DNA of 64,000 nucleotides from Takifugu bimaculatus (taxonomy: Eukaryota > Chordata > Actinopteri > Tetraodontiformes > Tetraodontidae), in contig CP034995.1 in the NCBI GenBank assembly GCA_004026145.2, positions 6,116,240 to 6,180,239 of the forward strand. The letters are read 5' to 3'. Numbering within the stretch: the stretch's first letter is position 1; every line of letters starts with the position of its first letter. The notes under the pieces were generated by a model. That model searched no databases and had not been told where the DNA came from. It was given only the letters and a program-made list of their open reading frames with translations. Of the stretch, positions 1 through 11,076 are shown in pieces. Position numbers and translations under genes: made by a program.

Positions 1-79
1 CCACACACTCTTTAACAAATGCAGATAAAAATTTCTCCCTTTGCATATCACAAAGGTTGCTCTGTGTGTATTATTGCTA

Positions 80-80
80 T

Positions 81-118
<38 letters not shown>

Positions 119-121
119 ACA

Positions 122-152
<31 letters not shown>
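80..152. repeat. (TC)n-(AC)n compound microsatellite
   Basis: About 34 bp of TC dinucleotides run directly into about 38 bp of AC dinucleotides. The short ORFs over it are repeat translations. Confidence 0.95.
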
Positions 153-158
<6 letters not shown>

Positions 159-1079
159 ATCTCCCTTGAAAAGGTCCTTAAACTCCCTCCTGCCCAATTT
201 GTGTGCTTGGTCCAAAGGTGGTCACTGATAGGCAGTGACACACCTTGGTTCACCAAATGTTCACAACTCATTAACCATGTCCCAAACTCTTTCAAACGAA
301 CGAACACCCCCCCCCCCCCCACACACACACACACGGCAAACTGGATTCCTGCATCTTGGATGCGGCTACAAGCGGTAGAAAGTGAGTGAGTGAGTTCAGA
401 ATCAGACCAAAACTAAAGATTCAGTTTCACTCATTTGTTTCTTTTACTGACACAGACTGTTGGTAGTGTCGTGGACGTGTGTTTACGGCTTGTAAGGATG
501 TCCTATATCATCACTGAGAGATAAAGCAGCCCCACGTTCACCTGGGTGGACATTCATATATGTTGTAGTTTAACCTGCTGTAGATTTAGCTGGTCTAGAT
601 TAGCGTCTTACCGAAGGGTGTCTTGGGAGTTGTAGTTGATTCTTCTGGCTGTTGGGGCTTAAAAGTGCTATGAAACTCAGGAGCTTCAGTCCTGTTTTTT
701 GACAGATTGACGTGTTCAGACAGATTTGTACCTCCACCCAAATATACCTCCGCCCACTTCACCATCTTTAACTACCCTCTCGCTGAAGATATTCCTGAGG
801 AATTTGTCCTTCTTGTTTTGACCCTTACATTCATTATTTCAGCTCCGGGCTCCCCGTGTGCAAAACAGTGCTTCCATTGTTCTATTGTCCAACAGCAACA
901 CAGAGCAGCTCAAATCTCCAAATTGCCTGAACCTGTCATGTTAAGGCACCACGAGAAATGTGTTTCATGCTCCTCTTTTCTTGAGTGAAGCCTAATTCGA
1001 ACCACATTACAACAGATATTTCACGTGCTGCCTTTAGTTTTAAAGCAATTACTTTGAAAAGTCTGACGATGCGCTTCAC

Positions 1080-1196
1080 AGTTGCTGCTGCTGTTGCTGT
1101 GGTTGTTTTTTCAGATGTTGTGGTTATTGTGGTTGTTGCAGTTGTGGATGTTGTTGCGGTTGTTGTTGTGGTTGTTGTTGCTGTGTGTACATGTAG
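1080..1196. repeat. Imperfect TTG/CTG trinucleotide tract
   Basis: Low-complexity run of GTT, GCT and GTG triplets. It translates to long V/L-rich peptides in two frames, which are not evidence for a gene. Confidence 0.8.
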
Positions 1197-1559
1197 AGGT
1201 TGATCTATGTGATCTGAGAAATTTGGTTGTTAGGGGAGACATTAGCAAGAACCAACTGCAGCACCATCAGGCCAATTTCCCCCCCAAAAAAAGACATTGA
1301 AAAAGACATTAAACAAAGAATGTGTGGAGACAAAAATGTGTGGAGAAGAAGCAGCAGAGACATGGAGATAAAAATAATGCTGACATTTCTCCTGAAGGAC
1401 CATCTCTGTGTGCGTGTGTGTGCATGTGTGTGTGTGAGCCTGGTGGGCTTGACACCTAACTGAGGGTGACATGGTGGTACACAGAGGCGAGCCGAGAGCC
1501 TCCAGACTGGGCCCTCACACAGCACAGCTGCCCCTGTCACCAGCATTTATCCTGCCCCC

Positions 1560-1622
1560 GTGTGTGTGTGTGTATGTCTGTGTGTGTGTGTGTGTGTGTG
1601 CGCCCGTGTGTGTGTGTGTGTC
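1560..1622. repeat. (GT)n microsatellite, interrupted
   Basis: GT dinucleotides interrupted by TATGTCTG and CGCCC. Confidence 0.9.
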
Positions 1623-2991
1623 TGTTCCTATATTATTTATTTTAGATTCTTCCTGTCGTGTTGCTAACAAGGTTTATATGTCCATGCCGGCGCTGCTGTT
1701 GGCCTTCAAATTCTTTTTGAGTGGTGAATACTGCTCATGAGGGAGATTTTATTTTTAACAGAGCAGCTTTGAAACTGTTGATTTGCCGTGATGATGCTGA
1801 AACATCTTCACAAGCCTCTTCTGAACATCAGAAGTTCATCATTCCCATTCCGAATTGGATGGGTTGGGATGAGATGGCTGTTTTTTGGTGGAAGGCTCCT
1901 GTTTGCTGCACTGGTGCTGATGGTATTTCTGCTCTGCCAGACTAGGAATCCACTGATTTTTACTAGAACCCCAATCACAGCATCTGAACACTAATGAAAC
2001 ATGAACTCAAGCAGAGTTTTTATGGGGTTAGGGTTCTTTGTGTCCGGCCAACATCCAGATTCATATCGAGACTTAAGCAAAAATTCCTGAGTCGTTTCCC
2101 CATTTAGTTAAGCAGGTGCAAAGGTTCAAAAAGAGCTTTCATGCTGCTCAGATCCTTTTCAACATGCTTTTAGAGGAGCTGAATAGTGGAAATCAAATGT
2201 CCCTGTGACGCAAAATGATGTGAAATCTCCATTAACCATTGATTTTCTTCTGTGATACTTGAGGTAAAACTGGGATCAAGACTCAAATGAACACGAGTGT
2301 GTATAAGATGCTCCCATTTATGAGTTTAGAAATGTAGAGATGTTCTTAATGGCCTGTGCCAAATATCTGGAGGAGAACTGGTCCCATACAGGTTCCACAG
2401 TTCCTCAACCAACATCAGTCCTCTTTTTGATGCTTTTACCCATCTGGAGTCTTCGATCCAATCTTTGGCAGGTTGTGTAGAAACTTGTTCCACAACTTCG
2501 ACCTCCTGGTGTTAGCCAACAACTCTTAAGTCAAAGACCATCAACTCTTCACATTTTTCTTCAATCAGTTGAAGAACTGACAGAAAGTTTATTTCAACAG
2601 CTGATTCAAAAGTATTATAATATTTGAAGTTACACTTCCTCAAAGGCTCATTTGGATAGTTATCATAACTTATTAATCATTGATTATACTGGTGATTCTC
2701 ACACTTCCTGTGTGAGTCTGAGTGTCTTTGGATCAAGGCTCAATCTTAACTAAGTCATTTGTTTCCAAGTCGTTAATAATGCTCTTTGTTTTCACTCCGT
2801 TTGTTGTGGAGCCCTCATTGGTCATGTGACCTCACTGGCTTCTTTGTATATAAGCGTCATACCTTAACACACGCTGCCACCCTACCCTCCACACCTCTAT
2901 TGTTCCATCCATCTCTACCCACTCACACTGAAGAACTATATTTCCCTTGGTGCACCTGCAGACAGCACTGCTACAATGACAAGCCCAGTGG

Positions 2992-2992
<1 letters not shown>

Positions 2993-3058
<66 letters not shown>
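2993..3058. repeat. (CA)n microsatellite
   Basis: Uninterrupted CA dinucleotide run of about 65 bp. Confidence 0.97.
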
Positions 3059-3059
<1 letters not shown>

Positions 3060-3741
3060 CTATTCTATTAATCAACCACAAACATGAACACTCCTCTGCA
3101 GAGTCCTGGAATATCTTAATAGGGTTCTGGATCTGGTAATGGTTCATTTATATCTATCAGGTTGATTGAGGCCAGTCAGGTGGCCTGACTTTGTGTGTAA
3201 CAAGTGACAACTACCCTAATTTGGTTGCTTTTCAACAAAGTTGTCAGAAATGAAAATTGTGTTTGTGTGACGGTGAATGAAAATCACAAACTGGACTACA
3301 AGCAAGACTTTAGATCCAGCGGAAGGTTCTTGGTTCTTAAACTGTGAACTGTGGAAGCTAACGCTTCTTACCTGAGTGTTCAGCTAAATTTATTGTCTCT
3401 TTAGCAGCTTCCTCATGTTCAGGAACAACACGGTTGCTACTTCGTATTAATTAAACCTTAATGACAACCTCAACACACACTTTCATACACAGTTCTGTCA
3501 GTTTAACCTTAATCTGAAATTTACAATCCAAAAACATGAAAACACACTGGTGAAAAAGACTAAATCACAAGAGCCAACACACATAGCCTCGTGCATACCA
3601 TTGATCAAATATATGAAAAGCAAATCGCTCAAATATGACCTTCAACACAAAAGGAGCCATTATGGAAGAGGAAGGACTCTAGAGGAGGCGGCTCCAAGTA
3701 AACATTCCTGCTGGTCTAAAACCCCAGCACTTCTCACCATT

Positions 3742-3743
<2 letters not shown>

Positions 3744-3819
<76 letters not shown>
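3744..3819. repeat. (GT)n microsatellite
   Basis: Uninterrupted TG dinucleotide run of about 75 bp. Confidence 0.97.
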
Positions 3820-3823
<4 letters not shown>

Positions 3824-5176
3824 TCTGTCTTAAGCTCACATTCATATTTTAGTGGAATGATTTAGTGGAAAATCAATTTCATTTATTGCATTCTTTGACA
3901 GACCTGATGGTTCCTGCTCAGAAATCTCAGTTTCAGGCTAACAAGAACCTGGCTGAAACTGTCCAGCTTGGATCAGTCTGGATCGTCTGATGATGTTGAA
4001 CATGTGTTCCATATAAGCTGGAGCTGAAGATGAAGCACAGCTAAACACAGAGGAGGAGGAGTCGCTACAGTCATCATAAACAACATCACAAACACCATTT
4101 CCATGACTTTTCTTGTAGAAGCTGATAGAAAGACAACCAAACATTGTCTACATGGTCTTCCTCATCTTGAAAATCCATGGGAGGATAACTACAACCTGAG
4201 CAACTACAATGCAATGTGCAATAAAAATTACTGACAGGCATGGTCTCTCCTGAGAAGCCAAAATAATCAATTTGTAGAAAACAAACTAAAGAGTTTTACC
4301 CAACAGCAGCAGGAAACAGGTCCCTCCTCATGCAGACTTCGCCCATATGGGAAGTTTGTGTCTGGTTGCAGACGGATGAGTGTTTGAACATGAGTTGGGA
4401 CGGTGCTGCAAAAGAGCGCCATGGTCCTTCTCTACCACACACATGCTCCTGCACACATACACACCTTCTGTCAACATTCACTCAGTGCCAGGGGTGAATA
4501 CCCCCCCCCCCCCCCCCCCACTGGAAGGGAGCAGCCCTCCTCCCATAGGTCTCCTGTTTGGCAGAGATCAGCCCCTGAGTTAGCTCCTCTCATTGTGTGC
4601 GTGTATATGTGTATGTGTGCGTGTGTGTTTATGCATGTCTAATGAGGAGTGCATGTTGAGATTTACAGCATTGGGACCCGCTCTACTGGAATGAGGGAAC
4701 CGCTGCCACGCCCCCCCATCCCGTCTGTCCGTCTATACAGAAATGACAGCATGGGCGAGACGTAATGGAGGGATGGAGGTCTTTACTCCACCCTGCTGGA
4801 TCATACAGATGTCTTCCAGCCTCCCTAAACCACATCATCACATCTTCACCTGGCCAGTTACTCCTCAGTGATGAGCATCCGTAACTGTTGCACAACCTCA
4901 GGCTGCTTCCACCCTCCTTTCTATTCATCTGATTTTATTGCCATCATTGTTTGCGGTGGCAGCGTTAATCCAAATCCACTTCCTCCTCCAGGAGACAATA
5001 AATAAAGCCCAACCTTTAGGGAGACAAACAACAAATCACGTGACGCCACACGGGAGGTAAAAACCAGGTCCAACACTCAGCTGATTAATGCAGTCATAGC
5101 CTGGAAACTAGTTTCTATTGAAACATCTTTTTAGTTATTATTAGTTGTGATATAAACACACAACCTTTTCTAAATT

Positions 5177-5190
5177 GTTGCCATGGTAAT
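5177..5190. promoter_or_regulatory. RFX/X-box-like palindrome
   Basis: GTTGCCATGGTAAT matches the RFX-factor X-box consensus (GTTGCC, spacer, GGYAAC) except for the last base. It lies in gene-free DNA 5.2 kb upstream of the morn4 ATG. Function is inferred from the motif only. Confidence 0.35.
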
Positions 5191-6829
5191 CAGATAAAAG
5201 CCCAGAAACACAGATTCCAGCTGTGGTGAGACTGTCATCACCTGTCAGCTAATCAACTTTACTTCTTCACCCAGAACATTGGCCCAGATCGGCAACAGTC
5301 AGCCGGTCCTAATGTTAATAGTCTCCAGCTCTCTGTCAACACGCGCCCACTTCATTACAGGTGAACACAGCTGCGGCGTCCACGCCATCCGCCTCCGCCA
5401 CGCACCAGGAAGTACAGTAAATGTCTGTTTAGAGTTTCATCATTTTCAGCTTCCACCAACATTCCATTTCACTTCGATTCACAGTACCCTTTCCATGGTC
5501 TTGTCTGATTGGATATTTGGTTCGGACGTTTTATCAGTGTTTCGCTTTAGTTTGGGAAACAAATTCTTTATCCGGTCAGCAGACAGACGAGTCATGTGAT
5601 GTTCCCACCGTGTGCTTTATGAGCTGAGAAGTCTTCAAACAAACATGCTTCAAAAGGAAAAACACACACACACACACACACGCACACACACACACACACG
5701 CTGGAACCTTCAACTGTGACTTCATTATTCAGATCTGTGCTGTTTTCATCCTGCTATCATCCTCATGTTACTGGATTCACAGTGCATAACAGTAAGCTGA
5801 TGTGTTTATCATGCCGTGGTTTCTCCTTTGACATCTCTCTCATGATGCTGGTGTTTATTACAGGTGTACGTCCAGCCTGGCTGCAGCATGAAATCCTCCG
5901 GCTTCTTTTGGCTCCAACTTCTGAGCCACTAAGTCATTAAAATCGTCTCTAATTAGGTCACAAACGCAGGCAAAATGTCAGGCAGAGCCACCGTCATTAA
6001 TGGCGGTAAGAGCTCAGAAATAGAAAACCTCCTTTCTGTGTCATAATCTGAATGTAAAATCATCAATGATCAAATGGACATGCGACAAACCGAGCAGGAA
6101 AAGCCTTATGTTTACACCACTGCTCTGACTCCTTCTGGCTCCAGCCTGATCACACCAAGCGAAGGTCAGAGATTAACCAAGCTTTTAATTCATACACCAC
6201 ATCTTCTCATTAGGAGGATTTTTTTTACTAAAAAGCCCGGCCAGCTCACTTGGAAACAGGCCAGGGGAGGCATTATGAAGTGGTCGGATGGGTAAGTAGG
6301 TGACAGGTCAGCGCTCAACATCTGGACACACAAGTGCATCCAAAATCAAGAAGCATAACATCAACCCTGTCGCTACTGTGGTGACGCTTTATATGCTAAC
6401 GATAAAAGCCAGATTAGGAGCCGGACAGAGAGCCGAGGAGACCCAGAAAGGTTAAGAGATCAGAGGCGAAGAGTGGATGATAATCTTGCAATAACATCGG
6501 GACGGGTCAATGTAACCGGATTAAAGTGAGCTAATGAAATACACCAGAAATGGAGGCGGGAAGGGGGGGGGGGGGAGTGAGGGATGAGAGAAGCCAAAAT
6601 AGATGCCGGTGTAAAGTCAAGAGAAAAAGCAGGAAGAGTTAAACTGCCCCAGCTTTCCTAATAAAAACAGCAAAATGCTCCAACTGCCCTCCACGAGCTC
6701 ATTTCAACAAGTACCAAACCCTTGTGCAGGATAATAGCACCATTATTGCACCCTCCCCCCTCTTAAAACACAAAAATGATTTCACTGACATTTCCCCAAT
6801 GCAGCAATGCGCGCTCACACCCAGATTTC

Positions 6830-7800
6830 CAGGGAAGCGCGGGAGGAGGGCGGGGGGCGTCATGTTTGGAGATTTAGAGCGCGCACATCCCTCCCCCAAC
6901 ACGCACACACCAACAAAAACTTGGCCCGGCAGCGCGCATCGCGGGCACGGGCCAACCTACGGAGATGACGCTGATTGGCTGAGGCAGCGCTCCATCTGCA
7001 CACGTGACATGACTTGCTTACAATAAACAAACAGCCATAGAATAAAGACTAAAATGCCCAACGTCTCTGATTACGGTTAGAAAAAAATATCAAAAGCCCA
7101 CAGCCGCGCTGGTCACACGCATCAAATTCGAGGGGCAAGCGCTTGGAAACGTGCCCGCGACGCTCACACAAACTTGGTGCTGAAATATTTTGGGCTCGGT
7201 CCGGTGGGAGGCATCAGCCGAGCGGAACAAAAATGACAGCTCCTGTATGTTTTCCCGTGGACATTTCAGCTGCGCCGCGGAGAAAACTCACGGACAGCTC
7301 AATATGACACGCACCGGCCTCGGGACCACGCCAAACACGCACGCACACGCAATACCAAAAGAGCTTACCTACACAGTGAATGAGTTTGTGCCTCCAAGAG
7401 TCAAGTTCCTGCCGAAAGCCGCGCCTCTCTATCGTGCATTGCTGCCTTTTGCACAGACTCGCCATTTTCTATCGGCCCCTCCCGTGGGCGCGCACATACT
7501 GCTTGGTGCTTCCCTGCGCGCACGTCACCGGTGTTTTTTTATTCTAGGGCTGGGTGGAATGAGATATGAGGGGACGGGGCTGCAGCATCCCCCTTTCTAT
7601 AGCGCTCATTTTGTCCCACCCATTAAATGCGCCCCCTCCTCCAGCCCCTCCCACCCCTAACCCCCTTCTCCAGCCAAGGATGTGCTGTTGTCATTGGCTG
7701 CTTCACGGGATGTTTGTGTGATAATGTTGACGCCTCAGAGCTACACATGCTCCACAATTCAGCCCACGCGCAGCTCAGTGTGTCAAAGGGCGCCGACACC
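6830..7800. promoter_or_regulatory. CpG-rich block with promoter-type motifs, no assigned gene
   Basis: This stretch is rich in CpG, unlike its AT-richer surroundings. It has inverted CCAAT boxes (ATTGG at 6974-6978 and again near 7693), a CACGTG E-box at 7001-7006 and C-rich GC-box-like runs near 7625-7665. That looks like the CpG-island promoter of a housekeeping or developmental gene. No coding exon that I recognise leaves it on either strand, so the gene may start with a non-coding exon or lie off the left edge. Confidence 0.4.
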
Positions 7801-9049
7801 GAATACCTGCCGTGCGGGCTCGGTCCGACTCGGTCCAGGGTTAGGGTTAGGGGACAATTCAGAAGGTCCTTACGACAATAAAAGCAGCTGAACGAGCCGC
7901 CGCTAATGTCATCCTAGTGAGGTCCAGGAAATTCTGCTCATATTCACTTTCAGCCAATTAAAGGATTAGTGCGCTTCTTTATTTGATTACGTAGCATTTC
8001 CTCAATTATTCAAATTAATAATCGTTCATCAATTGCGTCATTATGTCCAGGGTTGCTTTCTTCCCTGGGCCACCTACCCCAGAAACACACCGCATGCATT
8101 CCATTTTTTTCATTTTGAGCAAGTTTGTTTTGTAGAAATTATTAAATAACAAGCAATAAATACATTTGTTTAGTTTCAGTATGATCATTTATTTTTGTCA
8201 AACGTATATAGATGAAAACCTAAAAACCTAAAAGTGCCAAATATAACAGACATGAGGTCCTTTAATCCAGTTACAATGATTATTATTTACTGTGAAATCT
8301 TCGTAAAAATGCATAACACACGATGACACCCCCTAACATACATATAAACACACACAATTTAGGAACCCTCCAGTTTACTGTTTACTCAAAAAGCTTAGAT
8401 CAAAAGTGATACCAAACCCTGAGAAACCCTGAACAATGAACAAAAGAATTCTTTGTTATTGCCAAATATTTTGACATATTTAATCACAGCAGCAGCGATT
8501 CCCAACTCTTAATCACACCATGTCACTTTTAAAGGCTGAGCTAAATTCATGAAAATGAATTGCAAACCACAAAACTGATCCAAAAGCTAACATCACAGTG
8601 AGACACATAACAGTTGCTGTGGCACAGATGAGGAACAAAACAACATCGACTTCAGGCAATTTATGTTGTGTGAACACTGATCATTTTTTAAAATTCAGGT
8701 TTAATCCAAATATTTGTGGGATTATACAAACATGATTTGATGATGGAGGTAAGAATGAGAAATTTGATGCTTGGAGCTTTATGAAATTGAATTATGGAAG
8801 GACCTCGGTATAATTTTAGACATCAATCGTAAAGCGTGTAATTCCTTCGCGCCAGTGTTGGAGTATCCACAGTGGATGCAGACGTTCATGTTTAACCAGC
8901 TCTTCAAACTCTGAGGACAAGAATAAATCAACTTAAGGAAAACTCGCCAAAACGCGGCTCTAATCACCGAATTGGATGTTAAAATGACACGGAATCATTA
9001 ACGCTGCCATTTTACAGCACAACAGAGACAGTGGGCAGCTCGTAAAGGA
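7801..9049. other. Intergenic DNA before morn4
   Basis: AT-rich, non-repetitive DNA without recognisable exons. A short GGGTTAGGGTTAGGGG telomere-like motif lies at about 7839-7854. Confidence 0.5.
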
Positions 9050-9350
9050 AGGAACAGAGGGCGGCCGAGCCTGCGGAGCAGCACTTCGGCTAATTACGGC
9101 TGTGAACTCGCTGCCCTCGACAAAGACGTCTCCGCGCGAGGGCGTGGCGACCGCGCGCGGGTGACTAATAGGAAGACACCTTGAATAGAGTGGACGAGTG
9201 ACAGCCAATGGAGATACAGGACACTGCAGCGCCGCTGTCAGGCAGGAAGCAGGTGCGGAAAAGTGTCGAAAAGAGCGGAAATCCTCCAGCATCTACTGCT
9301 GCCTTCACAGTGATGTAGAACCAGAAAAGCGAGGTGCTGTTAAAACACAG
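9050..9350 (+). promoter_or_regulatory. morn4: Likely morn4 promoter and non-coding first exon
   Basis: A CpG-rich patch (about 9060-9170) is followed by a CCAAT box at 9205-9209 and then by a consensus splice donor (ACACAG|GTAAAAG) at 9350/9351. The next plausible acceptor (CCCCTTCAG) ends at 10335, and the morn4 ATG follows 63 bases later at 10399. This fits a non-coding first exon and a 985-bp 5'UTR intron. The transcription start is not defined, and the assignment is inference from signals and spacing. Confidence 0.45.
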
Positions 9351-9444
9351 GTAAAAGAATCGTCTTCTTTCTCTGGTCTGGCGGTGTGTGCATGCGTGTG
9401 TGTTGACAGGGTTTTGCCAGTAGGATGAAAGAGAATTGGGAGCT

Positions 9445-9458
9445 GTTGCTGTGGCAAC
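9445..9458. promoter_or_regulatory. RFX/X-box-like palindrome in predicted first intron of morn4
   Basis: GTTGCTGTGGCAAC is a near-perfect palindromic X-box, with right half GGCAAC perfect and left half GTTGCT one base from consensus. It lies 95 bases inside the predicted 5'UTR intron of morn4. RFX factors bind such sites in ciliary and sensory-cell genes. Confidence 0.45.
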
Positions 9459-9902
9459 GTTGGATGGAGGGGCACCCTCTTCCTGTCTAATCTGACAGCG
9501 CCTGGTGACATGTAAGCATCAACGGTCTAATAAACGACCCTTTTACGTCTAAATATGGAGCCTGATGGTTCCTCTGATGCTCCTGTCAATGGCAGTTTGT
9601 CTTTTTGGAGCAGCAAAGAGAAGAAAAGAACCCTCAGATTCAACAGAAGCTTTTTAATCAACAATAAGCAGCTCTTTAGGCCTCAGCTGTTCTTACCCAA
9701 AGTTGAACCTCAGCATGTTCACAATAAAAATCATTTGAATTAAAGCTCACTACTTCACATGATGAAGTGCAGGTCCACAGACTACACTGAGACCGTCAGG
9801 ATTGAGCATCTGTCGGCTCATTGACGCTCCTGCTACTGGTGCAAAGAGAGTTCAGAAGGGACTGAACGTCTGTGCTGTCCAGCTGTCCTGAGATTCCAGA
9901 GA

Positions 9903-9940
9903 CAAGATGGGTCTCTGGGTTGTCCCGGAGACCCATCTTG
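9903..9940. other. Near-perfect 17-bp hairpin with 4-base loop
   Basis: The left arm CAAGATGGGTCTCTGGG (9903-9919) and right arm CCCGGAGACCCATCTTG (9924-9940) pair along all 17 positions, with one U-G wobble, closing a TTGT loop. It lies in the predicted 5'UTR intron of morn4. It is too short for a typical microRNA precursor, and its function is unknown. Confidence 0.8.
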
Positions 9941-10398
9941 CCTCTGACTCCAACCTAGGACATGATGTTAGCTGAGCAGACTGAGGACTCCAGGCTCAGT
10001 CAGGTGAAGTTTGTGCTGTTCTCTCCAGAACTTGCAGCATTTGCCACCTCAGACGTGTGAGGGAGGTTTGATTCAGGCTAATGTGTCAGGACAATGTTGA
10101 CATGCAGTAATTTCCTTCCATTAGCACATCCGAGCGGCTCCACTGGACAAACTCTGTGCTGTATAGGTGTCAGAAGTTTTAAAACATTATTATGTGAAAC
10201 TGTAATGATGAATACCTCTGGACACTTATTAATGAAACACATGCTTAGTCCCTGTTACATTTAGCCTCGGTTGACATTTACAAGAATTATTATTGTTGTT
10301 GTTGTTGTTGAATCTTCTTTTGTGTTCCCCTTCAGGCTCTGAGATGATGAAGCAAATGTGAGAGCGAAATCTCCTGCAACTGTGGTGCATCAGCAGCC

Positions 10399-11012
10399 AT
10401 GACCCTGACACGAGGTTCCTTCAGCTACTCAAGTGGGGAGGAGTACCACGGCGAGTGGAAAGAAGGTAAGACTTCTACTGATCCACAGTAACACCTCCAG
10501 GTACTTCAAAGAGATGACATTGACTGATTCTAGTGTCACAAAAAGGGATAAAAACAATCATAGGAAACTACCTGCACAACACACTGAGAAAATGTCTCTG
10601 AAAGAGGAAATTAAAGGTTCTTTAATCAAATGTGTTCCCACATCCAGGCCCCTCAAACCTAGACTCTGGGGCTTGATGGGTGTCTAAATATATATGCACA
10701 TAGAGCTGGTGCCAGACACCCTGCTGGGACTGAAGTTACACCACTCAAACATGCAGAGCCAAAAACACCAGGAGACCCGAAAGGTCGGGTAACGACACTT
10801 TGAGGAGGAAGGATACGCTACCACTACTGGTACCTGTACCAGCCAACTGGTTTGGCTGCTTTGGTCAGGTGCTCCTGTAGGGACATCAAATCTCTTTAAT
10901 TCTTTCCTGTGGCAAATATCTAAATACAGAGTGTGTCAAGCCTGCATTGCTCTCCATTGCTCTCTCTCTCGTGCGTGTTTGTGTGTGTGAGTGTGTGTGT
11001 GAGTGTGTGTGT

Positions 11013-11076
<64 letters not shown>

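Larger units (their letters stand above)
1..6829. other. Gene-free left flank
   Basis: No open reading frame here resembles a known protein on either strand. The longest ones are translations of (CA)n, (GT)n or (TC)n tracts. The DNA is unique-looking sequence broken up by microsatellites, listed separately, plus homopolymer runs of C (about 308-320 and 4500-4519) and G (about 6561-6575). In human, MORN4 is flanked on this side by PI4K2A, but I see no pi4k2a exon. Confidence 0.6.

Noticed and set aside
7839..7854. Telomere-like GGGTTAGGGTTAGGGG (also near 28513)
   Set aside because: Only two units each; too short to call an interstitial telomere array.
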